Source: Nostoc paludosum FACHB-159
GTDB lineage: Bacteria; Cyanobacteriota; Cyanobacteriia; Cyanobacteriales; Nostocaceae
DNA: 64,000 nucleotides
Assembly (NCBI RefSeq): GCF_014698835.1
Contig: NZ_JACJTU010000024.1
Location: 62,001 to 126,000, forward strand
Direction: 5' to 3'
Below, piece after piece: positions 36,002-45,820 of the stretch. The position numbers were made by a program, and so were the translations under genes. How positions within the stretch are numbered: position 1 is the stretch's first letter; each line of letters begins with the position of its first letter. The notes under the pieces are model-generated. The model did not search any database and was not told where the DNA came from. It worked only from the letters and a program-made list of their open reading frames with translations.

Positions 36002-36973
36002 ATGAAAGTGCGTGTCGGTATTATTGGTTTGGGAAAAATTGGGCATCGGTTTGGCATTTCTCCCCAAGGCGATCCCCTCAGCCATTCTGAAGGCTATGCC
36101 CAAATCCCCAATGTGACGATTCTATTAGGAATAGATCCAGACCCAGAAGCTTGTAGAGATTTTCAGCAACGCTTTTCTCAAGCACAGGTATACTCCACTC
36201 TCCAAGATGTACCAGATGGACTTCATCTCGACGTAGTATCAGTATGCAGTCCCACTCACCTACACGCTCAGGGAGTTATTGCTGCACTCGCTTGGCAACC
36301 GCGTGTCATCCTCTGCGAGAAACCCCTTGGAGTAAATGCAGCAGAAGCAGAAATGATGTTAGCTGCCTGTTCTGCACGGGGTTGTATTTTGATAACTAAC
36401 TATTCGCGTCGTTGGACACCAATGCTGCAAGCCTTGAAACATCTAACGAACCGCGATAATGGCTTGGGTACTCCAACTGGTGCTTGCTTACGCTACAACG
36501 GTGGTTTACTCCACAATGGAACCCATTGGATCGATATGTTATTGGCTTTATTTGGATCTGTTGCTGGTGCATATCGTCTGGAAAAATCACCTGTTACTGA
36601 AGATGACGCTCCTGAGTCAATTGCATTATCCTGGAACAGCGGATTAACTGCATATTTAATTACAGTACGCGGTACTGGGTGTTCAATCGGCGAAGGCGAA
36701 CTCTGGGGAACCGGCGGTATGCTGCGGTATAGCGCAGGAGGACAGCAAGTAACTTGGCAGACAGTTCAACCTAGTCAATGGTCGGGCTTCCAAGAGTTAG
36801 GTCAAGCAAAGATAATCTGTGAAGCTGGCTTAAAAGGTCACATTTTGGGAGCTGTTACCGAAGCTGTGCAATTGGCACAAAATGGCGGACAACCAACCTG
36901 TTCTGGTGCTGATGGTGTGTTTGCTTTACAGGTTGTTGAAATGGCAAAAAACAACAAATTTCTCATTAAGTAG
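36002..36973 (+). CDS. Gfo/Idh/MocA-family oxidoreductase
   Basis: 323 residues. An N-terminal Rossmann domain (VRVGIIGLGKIGHRFGISPQ, GxGxxG) is followed by VSVCSPTHLHAQGVIAAL and ILCEKPLGVNAAEAEMML, the EKP motif of the family. The C-terminal half is the usual beta-sheet domain. It should oxidise or reduce a sugar or sugar-nucleotide with NAD(P). Together with the DegT gene it looks like an amino-sugar building pair. Substrate not assignable. Confidence 0.88.
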   Translation: MKVRVGIIGLGKIGHRFGISPQGDPLSHSEGYAQIPNVTILLGIDPDPEACRDFQQRFSQAQVYSTLQDVPDGLHLDVVSVCSPTHLHAQGVIAALAWQPRVILCEKPLGVNAAEAEMMLAACSARGCILITNYSRRWTPMLQALKHLTNRDNGLGTPTGACLRYNGGLLHNGTHWIDMLLALFGSVAGAYRLEKSPVTEDDAPESIALSWNSGLTAYLITVRGTGCSIGEGELWGTGGMLRYSAGGQQVTWQTVQPSQWSGFQELGQAKIICEAGLKGHILGAVTEAVQLAQNGGQPTCSGADGVFALQVVEMAKNNKFLIK

Positions 36974-36981
36974 GTAATTTA

Positions 36982-38250
36982 ATGGTTATTACTACAGAAA
37001 AACCAGCTTTGCTGGGAGGTTCTAAGGTTTTTCCAGAGCCATTGCCAAGGTATATCAGTACTAGTTCCCAGGAAACTGAAGCCGCAGTTCAAGTATTGAA
37101 AAACGGTATTTTATCTGACTATATCGGTGCTGCTGGACTGTACTTTATGGGTGGCAAAGAAGTTCGCACCTTAGAAGAACAATGGGCTGAGTACTTTAAT
37201 GTTCGTCATGCTTTGAGTGTGAACTCTGCTACTAGTGGTTTACATGCGGCTGTAATTGCAGCAGGTGTGAAGTTTGGCGATGAGGTAATTGTGCCGCCAC
37301 AAACCATGTCAGCAACCGCAACAGCTGTAGTGATGGCAAATGGTACTCCTGTTTTTGTCGATCAAGAGGAGGCTACTTGCTGCATTGACCCAGAAGCCGT
37401 TGCAGCTGCTATTGGGCCGCGCACAAAAGCAATTATCGCAGTCAATTTGTTTGGTGGCCCAGCCCAACTGGTGCGTTTACGTGAGTTAGCAGATCGACAC
37501 GGTTTGATTTTAATTGAAGATAATGCCCAAGCACCGGGAGGCCAGCATCAGGGGCGTTGGGTAGGAACAATTGGGCATTTGGGAGTGTTCAGCCTTAATT
37601 GCCACAAAACGATTCAGTGTGGTGAAGGCGGGATTGTAGTCACTAATGACGATCGCTTAGCGCGGCGAGTGGCACTAGTACGCAATCATGGAGAGAATGC
37701 AATAGAAGCGGAAAACTGGTATGAAGATGCTGATATTGTTGGTTACAATTACCGTTTAACTGAACTTCAGGCAGCGATCGCTCAAGTTCAACTCCAACGT
37801 TTAGAAGAATTGACACAGCCACGGCTAAAAATTGCTGAAGTTTTAAACCAGGGATTATCTGAGTTTAAAGCATTGCGGACGGCTAAAGTTGGTTCTGGCG
37901 ATCGCCATGTTTACTATACATATCCCATTTGGATCGACCCAAAACAAGCTGGATTGTCGCGGGACAGATTTGTGGAAGCACTTCAAGCAGAGGGATGTCC
38001 AGTGGCAGGGCGTTATGTGCGTCCTTTATACAGACTGCCTCTTTTCCAAAGGCTGCAACAAGAAGGCAAGACAATTGTCAGCCATCCTACTGGTATCTGT
38101 CCCATAGCCGAAAAGACATATAACGAGACGCTTTTAACTACAACTCTCATCCAAATACCTGGGGGTATTAACTTAGTTGATGGTTTCATAACTGCCGTGG
38201 CTAAAGTCTTGGCTCATGCCGAAGAGTTAAGCCGAGGACAAGATAAATGA
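36982..38250 (+). CDS. DegT/DnrJ/EryC1/StrS aminotransferase
   Basis: 422 residues. PLP enzyme of the sugar aminotransferase family: NSATSGLHAAVIAAGVKFGD, LIEDNAQAPGGQHQGRWVG with the PLP Asp, and the PLP lysine in GVFSLNCHKTIQCGEGG. It differs from PseC in sequence and probably makes a different amino sugar, after oxidation by the preceding Gfo/Idh protein. Its stop overlaps the next start (ATGA at 38247-38250), so they are coupled. Confidence 0.9.
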   Translation: MVITTEKPALLGGSKVFPEPLPRYISTSSQETEAAVQVLKNGILSDYIGAAGLYFMGGKEVRTLEEQWAEYFNVRHALSVNSATSGLHAAVIAAGVKFGDEVIVPPQTMSATATAVVMANGTPVFVDQEEATCCIDPEAVAAAIGPRTKAIIAVNLFGGPAQLVRLRELADRHGLILIEDNAQAPGGQHQGRWVGTIGHLGVFSLNCHKTIQCGEGGIVVTNDDRLARRVALVRNHGENAIEAENWYEDADIVGYNYRLTELQAAIAQVQLQRLEELTQPRLKIAEVLNQGLSEFKALRTAKVGSGDRHVYYTYPIWIDPKQAGLSRDRFVEALQAEGCPVAGRYVRPLYRLPLFQRLQQEGKTIVSHPTGICPIAEKTYNETLLTTTLIQIPGGINLVDGFITAVAKVLAHAEELSRGQDK

Positions 38251-39227
38251 AGGTTATTGCGATCGCTCACGATCCAGGTGGTGCAAACGCTGTTGCTGCA
38301 ACAGTTGCAGCCTTTCGAGTAGCAGGTACACAGGTTGAAGCATATACCAAAGGCCCGGCTATCCGTCAATTTCAACGCCTTGAAGTTGCTTGCACGCCAA
38401 TTTCTGAGGAACACCAAACTCTTTTTGAGAGATTAACAGGAGATATTCTCCTAACAGGAACATCTCAATATGATGAGTTTGAACGCGATGCTATTGTTTG
38501 GGCTAGACAAGAGCGTATTCCTAGTATTGCTGTTATGGATTATTGGGCAAATTATCGACAGCGTTTTCAATCGCTCAAAAATCCTGATGCAGAACCAATT
38601 TTTCCAGATATTATCACAGCAATAGATGAAGTGTGTGCAGCAGGAATGCTTGCAGAGGGAATACCAGAAAAACAAATCCGCATTGTGGGACAGCCTTATT
38701 TTGCTTGGCTGATTGCTAGACAGAAATGTAGAAAAAGTATTTTAAAACCAATAGAAAATATTCTCTTTGCTTCTCAAACCAACGCCAATGAAGTTGAAAT
38801 ACTTAGTGTCTTAATTAAAGTATTAACTGAGTATAAACCTTTAAAAAAACTGCTGATTCGCTTTCATCCCCGCCAAGGTAGGTGTCCTGCTTCACTTGAT
38901 TTGTTGGCGCGATCGGGTTTGCCATTTGCTATTGACGAAAGTGCTGACACACTTGCCACTTTGCGTCAGCAAGATATAATGCTGGGAATTACCTCAATTA
39001 TTTTAATTGAGGCGGCTTTAATGGGAATACCAGCGGGTAGCTTGGTATTTAATACTAGTGACACACTGATGTCTAATCAATATGGTATTACAGTTCCTAT
39101 TAACTCGCCAGAAAAACTGCGTGAGTTTTTATATTGTCCTCAAAATGAAGTATTGGATAGGCAATTTATTGAACAGCATCACAATGCTGATTTCCGACTT
39201 GCACAATTGTGCAAGTCGATGATTTAG
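38247..39227 (+). CDS. Probable GT-B-fold sugar enzyme of unknown activity
   Basis: 326 residues. AHDPGGANAVAATVAAFRVA at the N-terminus and PFAIDESADTLATLRQQDIM with GITSIILIEAALMGIPAGSL near the C-terminus look like the two halves of a GT-B fold, as in UDP-GlcNAc 2-epimerases and some glycosyltransferases. AVMDYWANYRQRFQSL and KQIRIVGQPYFAWLI add weak support. I do not recognise a named family. Four-base overlap with the DegT gene suggests it works on the product of that block. No membrane segment. Confidence 0.6.
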   Translation: MKVIAIAHDPGGANAVAATVAAFRVAGTQVEAYTKGPAIRQFQRLEVACTPISEEHQTLFERLTGDILLTGTSQYDEFERDAIVWARQERIPSIAVMDYWANYRQRFQSLKNPDAEPIFPDIITAIDEVCAAGMLAEGIPEKQIRIVGQPYFAWLIARQKCRKSILKPIENILFASQTNANEVEILSVLIKVLTEYKPLKKLLIRFHPRQGRCPASLDLLARSGLPFAIDESADTLATLRQQDIMLGITSIILIEAALMGIPAGSLVFNTSDTLMSNQYGITVPINSPEKLREFLYCPQNEVLDRQFIEQHHNADFRLAQLCKSMI

Positions 39228-39308
39228 TTATTTACTTCTTTATCAAGAAGAAATAACTTTCAAAAGCTTTATTTAATAACGTTGTTAAGTTTTTATTTAC
39301 TAACACTT

Positions 39309-42300
39309 ATGTCTACGGTTAGATTAGTTATAATCCAAGGTCCCAATCAAATGCTATATTCTCTTTCTGTGCTTCGTTATTTAGAAGCTACTGGAGAATA
39401 TCAAGATTGCGAAGATATACTAATACTAGGTGGGTACAGAGCAGACCCAAAACTTACAGAAGTTTGCTTACAAATATCCCAAATTTGGAATTTTAAATCG
39501 AGAATAGTTTTACATGGATATCAATATTTGTGCTTAGACAATTCGATTGATTTTGTATCTGCATCAGAATTATTAAGAAGAATTCTCAATCTTGAATCTG
39601 TTGACGTAATATTTGTCCTACGCAATTGGCAATTTATTAATGAAGTGTTTTTATATGCCTACCCTAACGCTCGTAAGATTTGTTATGGAGAATTAGGTTG
39701 GTTAGATTTCAGCAGTTCTTTATGGAGTAATTTTTATAACAGCCCGCCAATGAATCCATCGGGTGACTTTATACCAATAGATGCAGCTTATCCAGTCTTA
39801 GTACCTGTAGATGCAGAAAATGTATTTGAGAAATGTCCATATCAAGTTGTTGGCTCTGATTTTTTTAAGTCTGTTGTCTACGACAGTGCTAAATATATAA
39901 ATGGGCTTAGCGAGTATTGTACAAAAATTAGAGAGCAACTTGGTAGTTCCCTAACGTTTGTTCTAACATCGTATGATACGGAAGCCGGATTTATTAGTAG
40001 CTACGAAGAGGAAATAGAATGTTATTTGTCCTGCGTATTACCATATACCCGTAAAGACGAAGCCATACTTGTTAAAGGGCATCCTAGACAGATATTCAAC
40101 CAGTCTCAATTGCTTGCAAATAAATTACGTGACTATAATCGTAATGCCTTTGTTATTTCAGAGTTTACCCAAGTTCCGATTGAGTTGTTTATTCCTTTTC
40201 TTACTATAGATAAGGTAATTGCACCTATGTCTTCAGCTTCTATAACACTAGGGCACTTAGGATCTTCTGAATTGATTATAGGATTTGACAAAGCATTAAT
40301 TAAAAAATATATGTCTCCTAAATGCCAGGAAACTATATTAATTGGCCAATACCAAAGAGCATTAGAAGTTAAGTACACATATAATGGTAGTCTTGAGCCA
40401 ATTAAGTATTTAGACATTAAGAAGAATATCAATGAAGATTTTACAAAACAAATATATATTAATACTAAATTGGCAGACGGGAATATTATTCATACGTCTA
40501 TTGATGAATTCACTAATAAAGTAGAATTTATCAAACCATTATTTAGTCTTTTAGAAAAATATAGGCTGGAACAGCCAGAAATATCTGTGTTAGAAGATTT
40601 ACGTTGTTTCAGAAAAAAGATAGCTGAATTATGGCTGAATACAGAATTAATATTGCTTGAAAAAGCTTATTTTAGCAAAGTAGGCGAGGCTCATCAAGCA
40701 CTACTAAATAGTCAGCTTAAGTATGAAGCATTAACTGAAGCTGAAGAAAACTTTGTGGCTGAAGTATTAGCACAAATTGCACATAGATTTGCTGAACAAA
40801 AAGCCATTCAGTATTTACTAGTAGCAATGTTGTACTGCCAACCTAACCAATTAGCTTTAGCAGATGAACTTACTAATATTCCTATCTGGTTACTCAATGA
40901 CTATCTTAAATTTACACTCCAGCCACCCCCATATTTCCAGCATATAGGAGCCGCAGATAGTTACTATCAATATATGCAATATTGGGTTAGTTACCTTCAC
41001 AGAAACATTGTGAGCAATTTGGAGTCTAAATTGTGGCAAGATGTTGCTGGCTACTTTACAGAATCAGCAAACTTTATTCCTCTTTATTTTAATCACTCAA
41101 ATTTAAAAGATATCTATACCAAACGTGCAGATATCATGAGTATTTATTTGAATCAATTCGGTAACAAGATTGAATATGAGTTTCCGCAGCGTTCTGAAAA
41201 ACGCGTAAAAACTCGGCTTGCTATACTTGCTAGTCATTTTAGTCCACAAACAGAAACTTTTGCTAGCTTGCCAGTTTATAAGCATTTAAATAGAGATATC
41301 TTTGAAGTTATCCTCTTTACTCTCAATGTCAGTAATCATCGTTTAGAGCGATATTGTGGAGGCCATGCAGATGCTTTTGTTCAGTTACCCGCTGACTTAC
41401 CCAGCCAAGTGAAAACTATCCGCGAGGCAGATCTAGATATCCTATTTATTTCTACCAATATTACCGCAGTCACTCATCAAATTACTTTGCTTGCTTTGCA
41501 TCGTCTAGCACGAATACAGATGGTTGATGCGAACTCCCCTGTAACAACTGGTATGCGTCATATAGATTACTACATTTCCAGTAAACTGTCTGAACCAAAA
41601 ACTAATCCTCAACAGCATTACAGCGAAACACTAATTACATTAGATAGTCCTCCTCAATGTTTTGATTTTGCTACTGAAAGACAAATCCAAGCAACAATTA
41701 GTGTTAGCAAAGAAAGTTTGGGTATTAGTAAAAATGCAGTTATATATATATCTGGAGCTAATTTTTATAAAATAATTCCAGAGCAAGAAGCAGCATGGGC
41801 GAAGATAATTGCTAGCGTACCTAATTCTGTACTTCTTCTTTATCCGTTTAATCCAAACTGGTCATCTTCATATCCAGCTGTTGCTTTTCAAAAACGTATA
41901 CTCGCTACATTTGCTCAACATGAAGTAAGTCAAGATAGGTTAATCCTTTTAGACTGCGCGCCAAACCGTACTGATGTTAAAGAACGTTTGAAACTGGCTG
42001 ATATTTACTTAGATTCCTATCCTTACTCTGGTATGACTTCGCTTATCGATCCGTTGGAAGTTGGTTTAGCGACGGTGGTAATGGAAAGCGAACCGTCCCG
42101 TTCTCGAAAGGGAGCATCCCTTCTACGCGCACTCCAGATACCTGATTTAATTACAAATACTGAAGAAGCTTACATTCAATTAGCTGTTGCTCTCGGAATT
42201 AATGTTGAATTCCGCCAGCAAAAAGCCGATCGCATCAAGGAAAGAATGGAGCAAAACCCAATATTTATTGATAGTTTTGCTTACTCTACTCAAATGGGAG

Positions 42301-42770
42301 AGCTTTTCCAAAAACTATTTTTAAAGCATCAAGCGATCGCTCTCACAGGCCAACTAAATTTAAAAGAGATTAACTTGATTATTTTCCCTGATTGGAGCCA
42401 GTCAGAAGACCTACTATATCAAGATTTAGTAACTGTGATTTCTACTCTCGCTAGTCGTCCAGATAAAAGCCAGATAACTCTGCTAATAGATAGCCACAAT
42501 ATTTCTGAAGAAGAAGCCGATATGCTTTTATCCTCTTTAACTATGAATTTGCTAATGGAAGACGATGTGGATATAACAGAAGGGCCAGAAATTTCTTTGG
42601 TAGGTAAAATGAGTTATATAGAATGGAAAACTGTTTTATCTAAAATTCATACTAGAATTGCTTTGGCAACAGATAATCAACAAGCGATCGCACAAGCGAA
42701 AGCAGAAAACCTTCTATCCTGCAACTTGGATAGCTTGATCGTATCCAAATTAGAGACGACATCTGTCTAG
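39309..42770 (+). CDS. Fusion of a polysialyltransferase-like region and an OGT/SPINDLY-like glycosyltransferase
   Basis: 1153 residues from the ATG at 39309 (MSTVRLVIIQGPNQMLYSLS); a TTG at 39282 would add nine. The first 380 or so residues resemble alpha-2,8-polysialyltransferase-type proteins, with LVKGHPRQIF near residue 255 and PMSSASITLGHLGSSELIIG after it. A helical stretch (about 430-610) follows. Residues 630-1000 match OGT-like (GT41) catalytic sequences: LAILASHFSPQTETF, RLILLDCAPNRTDVKERLKL, ADIYLDSYPYSGMTSLIDPL. The last 150 residues (LIIFPDWSQSEDLLYQDLVT) form an extra domain. The first half is AT-rich. It ends the gene block. Confidence 0.75.
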   Translation: MSTVRLVIIQGPNQMLYSLSVLRYLEATGEYQDCEDILILGGYRADPKLTEVCLQISQIWNFKSRIVLHGYQYLCLDNSIDFVSASELLRRILNLESVDVIFVLRNWQFINEVFLYAYPNARKICYGELGWLDFSSSLWSNFYNSPPMNPSGDFIPIDAAYPVLVPVDAENVFEKCPYQVVGSDFFKSVVYDSAKYINGLSEYCTKIREQLGSSLTFVLTSYDTEAGFISSYEEEIECYLSCVLPYTRKDEAILVKGHPRQIFNQSQLLANKLRDYNRNAFVISEFTQVPIELFIPFLTIDKVIAPMSSASITLGHLGSSELIIGFDKALIKKYMSPKCQETILIGQYQRALEVKYTYNGSLEPIKYLDIKKNINEDFTKQIYINTKLADGNIIHTSIDEFTNKVEFIKPLFSLLEKYRLEQPEISVLEDLRCFRKKIAELWLNTELILLEKAYFSKVGEAHQALLNSQLKYEALTEAEENFVAEVLAQIAHRFAEQKAIQYLLVAMLYCQPNQLALADELTNIPIWLLNDYLKFTLQPPPYFQHIGAADSYYQYMQYWVSYLHRNIVSNLESKLWQDVAGYFTESANFIPLYFNHSNLKDIYTKRADIMSIYLNQFGNKIEYEFPQRSEKRVKTRLAILASHFSPQTETFASLPVYKHLNRDIFEVILFTLNVSNHRLERYCGGHADAFVQLPADLPSQVKTIREADLDILFISTNITAVTHQITLLALHRLARIQMVDANSPVTTGMRHIDYYISSKLSEPKTNPQQHYSETLITLDSPPQCFDFATERQIQATISVSKESLGISKNAVIYISGANFYKIIPEQEAAWAKIIASVPNSVLLLYPFNPNWSSSYPAVAFQKRILATFAQHEVSQDRLILLDCAPNRTDVKERLKLADIYLDSYPYSGMTSLIDPLEVGLATVVMESEPSRSRKGASLLRALQIPDLITNTEEAYIQLAVALGINVEFRQQKADRIKERMEQNPIFIDSFAYSTQMGELFQKLFLKHQAIALTGQLNLKEINLIIFPDWSQSEDLLYQDLVTVISTLASRPDKSQITLLIDSHNISEEEADMLLSSLTMNLLMEDDVDITEGPEISLVGKMSYIEWKTVLSKIHTRIALATDNQQAIAQAKAENLLSCNLDSLIVSKLETTSV

Positions 42771-42815
42771 TTGTAGACAAGCATGGTTATGGTGGAAATA
42801 CCCTACCATTTCACT

Positions 42816-42841
42816 AAAAAGCCTGGTTAACCAGGCTTTTT
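42816..42841. terminator. Perfect 26-base palindrome, two-way terminator
   Basis: AAAAAGCCTGGTTAACCAGGCTTTTT has a GC-rich stem and T-runs on both sides, and it lies between the convergent fusion gene (ending at 42770) and the OGT gene (ending at 42870). It should terminate both. Confidence 0.95.
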
Positions 42842-42869
42842 CTCGTTTGTGAGAGATTTTTTAAGTTGA

Positions 42870-45086
42870 TTATTCTTCCAGATACCTTTGCCACATTTGC
42901 TCATAGGCTTTCTCCATCTCACGGGTAAACTGCTTACCATTCCACAGTGGTGCTGTTTGCCGCGATGCTTTCAACTTCAAAGCGACTTGTTGGCGTAAAG
43001 CCTTATCATTCCCTAAGCGCACACCCCATTCTACATACTCTTCATTAGTCCAGGCAATGCCTTCTGTTATACCAGAATTTATCATCATGGTGTAGCTATT
43101 ACGAGCTGCAAACTGTTCACCAACTCGCGTTACCAACGGGATACCCATCCACAATGTTTCTAAAGTTGTTGTCGCTCCATTATAGGGAAATGTATCTAAT
43201 ACAATATCAGCAATGCCTAAATTAGCGCGATGAACTGACTCTGAATGAACTTGTGGTAAAAATCGTAACCGAGAACAATCTACACCTTCTTCTTCGGCAA
43301 TTTGGTAAAAGAAGCGTTTAATTGTTTCCTGCTCAGCAAGCCCCTTAATCAAAAAGTAACTATTAGGTACTTGTTTGATAATTTGCATTTGCCACTTTGT
43401 AGTTTCTGGATGGCGTTTATATCCTCTTTGGGCGCTGAGATATACAACGGCATCCATAGGGATATCCAAGTCATCGCGGCGGAGAGTTGGTACACCAACT
43501 TCAAAACCATCTACTGCTATGTAAGTTTGAGGTAATCGCCAGATTTTTTCTGTATAGTAATTTTGTGCATCATTTGGCAGTACATAGGGGTCTGCAATAA
43601 AGTAATCGATTGCAGGTATACCCGACGCATCCCACCCTAACCAAGTAACTTGAATAGGGGCTGGTTTAAGTGCCATCACTTCACTAGTAATATCTAAAGT
43701 AATACTATCAAGATCAATTAAAATATCAATTTCATCTTTATATATTTGTTCAGCAATTTCTAAGCCATTCATGCCTAATAAGTGAGCTTTACCTCCATGA
43801 TTAACATACCAATGTTGGAGATAATCATCTACTAATTTATAGTTAACAAAATAAGTATAAATTTCAAATTTATCGTTATTGTGATATTGAAATAGCCAAC
43901 GAGCTAGCCAACCAACTGAATGATTTCTAAAAGCATAAGATATATAGCCAATTTTAATTTTTTTACTTACAGATATCAGTGGTTGCATATTCCTATTTTT
44001 ATGTACAAAATTCTTACCCTCATAATTAACAATATCTTGAATATAGTTATGAAAAATATTGGCTATTCTATTATGGATTTCTCGAAAAGAGGCAGGTTCG
44101 TCTTTAATATGAGGTATTGCAAAAGATGGTGTAAGTAGCCTTAGTATTCTTGCTTCCTCTAAAGGAATTGGTTGAGTTTGAATAAACTGTTGAAAAACAT
44201 TTTCTAACTCTTGACAAGTGCCACATATCTCTTTCCAATATCCTCCCGCTGTCATTAAACCACGTAACAGTAGATGGAGGGCAAAAATTTTATCAGCTAA
44301 ACCTTCTGATAGCGAATAACATAACTTAGCAGTCTCTATACCCTGAGAATAATAACGAGCGTCTTGATAAAAAACTGCTAAATGCCGTAAAGCTTCTACA
44401 TTATCTGGCTCGATTTGCAAATGCAATTCTAGAAGAGATGCTGCTAGTGCAGGCTGCTGTAAAGTATGACCAATATTCATGGCAGCAGGGAGGAGTATGC
44501 AGAAGCATTCGTGAGTATCAGTAAAGTAAGGTAAAGAAGCTTTTACTAGAGCTAAATTTATTGGATGTAACGGAAAAGCATTTAAAAAATTCTCTAAAAC
44601 TTGTATTAATAATTTGACTGTAGCATCATTGATTTCTTGTTCATTTAAGAGTTCAATTATTCTCAAATCATCTAAATTCTCAATTTCTTCAAACTTGTCC
44701 AGCTTGATAGCAAGCAACGTAATTTGAAGTAAATTATTAATATCAATAGGATTAATTTCTCGCAGATGCTGACGAATTAACCAAGCAATAGAATATTCTG
44801 CCAATATCTCACGTCGTTCTGCTTCTGGTTGCAAAACTTGAAACAGTTCATTTGTCCAAATTTGTAACTGTTCTTCATCTGCTTCTGCCATTGGTAGCAT
44901 CCAAGCCATTTGTGCTTGTGCTTCGTCTCCTTCTAATAACCAAAAAAGTCCCAAATGCCAATAGTAAGAAATAGCATTAGGCTCTCTAGCTATTGCTTGT
45001 TCGTATAATGATATACCTTTTACATAATTTCCTTGTACTAAGTATCTTTCAGCTTGGTTTTGCCAATTATTTATATTAGTAATCAT
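42870..45086 (-). CDS. TPR/OGT (SPINDLY-type) glycosyltransferase
   Basis: 738 residues. The first ~290 residues are helical repeats of TPR type (AERYLVQGNYVKGISLYEQA, AISYYWHLGLFWLLEGDEAQ). From about 375 onward the OGT-like catalytic region has IGYISYAFRNHSVGWLARWL, APIQVTWLGWDASGIPAIDY, YLSAQRGYKRHPETTKWQMQ and DIVLDTFPYNGATTTLETLW, the donor-binding part of the family. Bacterial relatives glycosylate proteins or build surface glycans. It lies between the sugar blocks and the pilin gene, on the same strand as the pilin gene and 167 bases downstream of it; a shared transcript is unlikely because of the hairpin at 45172. Confidence 0.88.
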   Translation of the reverse strand: MITNINNWQNQAERYLVQGNYVKGISLYEQAIAREPNAISYYWHLGLFWLLEGDEAQAQMAWMLPMAEADEEQLQIWTNELFQVLQPEAERREILAEYSIAWLIRQHLREINPIDINNLLQITLLAIKLDKFEEIENLDDLRIIELLNEQEINDATVKLLIQVLENFLNAFPLHPINLALVKASLPYFTDTHECFCILLPAAMNIGHTLQQPALAASLLELHLQIEPDNVEALRHLAVFYQDARYYSQGIETAKLCYSLSEGLADKIFALHLLLRGLMTAGGYWKEICGTCQELENVFQQFIQTQPIPLEEARILRLLTPSFAIPHIKDEPASFREIHNRIANIFHNYIQDIVNYEGKNFVHKNRNMQPLISVSKKIKIGYISYAFRNHSVGWLARWLFQYHNNDKFEIYTYFVNYKLVDDYLQHWYVNHGGKAHLLGMNGLEIAEQIYKDEIDILIDLDSITLDITSEVMALKPAPIQVTWLGWDASGIPAIDYFIADPYVLPNDAQNYYTEKIWRLPQTYIAVDGFEVGVPTLRRDDLDIPMDAVVYLSAQRGYKRHPETTKWQMQIIKQVPNSYFLIKGLAEQETIKRFFYQIAEEEGVDCSRLRFLPQVHSESVHRANLGIADIVLDTFPYNGATTTLETLWMGIPLVTRVGEQFAARNSYTMMINSGITEGIAWTNEEYVEWGVRLGNDKALRQQVALKLKASRQTAPLWNGKQFTREMEKAYEQMWQRYLEE

Positions 45087-45171
45087 GGGTAGTACCAGTT
45101 ATCATAATTTATGATGGGATAATATAATTTAAAAAACAAAAAATATTATTTTTTCTGAATTAAATAAATTT

Positions 45172-45207
45172 AAATAAAGTGAGTAGATTAATCTACCCAC
45201 TTTATTT
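45172..45207. terminator. Terminator-like hairpin downstream of the pilin gene
   Basis: AAATAAAGTGAGTAGATT (45172-45189) pairs with AATCTACCCACTTTATTT (45190-45207) with a single mismatch. It lies 47 bases after the pilin stop codon and before the OGT gene on the minus strand. Confidence 0.85.
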
Positions 45208-45253
45208 CATACCTAATTTAGCTGAATCAAAAAAATAAATTAGCCTGCCTACA

Positions 45254-45820
45254 TTACTTCACAGGAGAGTAGTCAGTACCAGGGTTAGGACAAGAAGGTG
45301 TACCATTAGTGAACGTAGCTGCTGCTGTACCATCTGCACCATTGTTAACTCTGGCCTTAACTGCTTCACACAGAACAGCTATGGTGGTAGCCTCACTTGT
45401 AGCAGCTTGTATTGCTACACCCACGCCACCAATATAAGTTTTAAGCGGCGCAGTACCAACTACTGTTTGCGCTTGGTTAGTTACTGTGCTAGAGGAAGCA
45501 CCACCACCGTTAATAGTGTATTTGTAATTTGTGGTTTGTGTGGCAACACCAAGACCTAATTTACCAAAACCAGTTGAATCTGCAAATTCGTTATTTTCTA
45601 AATAATATGCTTGCTGCGCGCGGTTCATGGAACCTACGTAAGTTTTAGCTTCTGATTGCTTGGCTTTGTTAGCTTGGTTCAAGAAAGAAGGTAGAGCGAT
45701 CGCTGACAAAATACCGATAATAATAATTACTACTAGTAATTCAATGAGTGTAAAACCCTCATCTCCCTTCTTTTTGTCAAGGATGTGTTGGAGAAATTTT
45801 GCTTTCAATTCGCTTTTCAT
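45254..45820 (-). CDS. pilA: Type IV major pilin-like protein PilA
   Basis: 188 residues. The prepilin signature GDEGFTLIELLVVIIIIGIL places cleavage by the prepilin peptidase after Gly22, leaving a new N-terminal Phe and the hydrophobic assembly helix with Glu at position 5. The mature part is about 166 residues, Ala/Thr/Gly-rich, with many Thr and Ser (ATSEATTIA, TAAATFTNGTPSC) that could be O-glycosylated. CEAVKARVNNGADGTAAATF with C..PSCPNPG suggests a C-terminal disulfide loop. Pilins drive motility and DNA uptake. It is next to an OGT gene. Confidence 0.93.
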   Translation of the reverse strand: MKSELKAKFLQHILDKKKGDEGFTLIELLVVIIIIGILSAIALPSFLNQANKAKQSEAKTYVGSMNRAQQAYYLENNEFADSTGFGKLGLGVATQTTNYKYTINGGGASSSTVTNQAQTVVGTAPLKTYIGGVGVAIQAATSEATTIAVLCEAVKARVNNGADGTAAATFTNGTPSCPNPGTDYSPVK

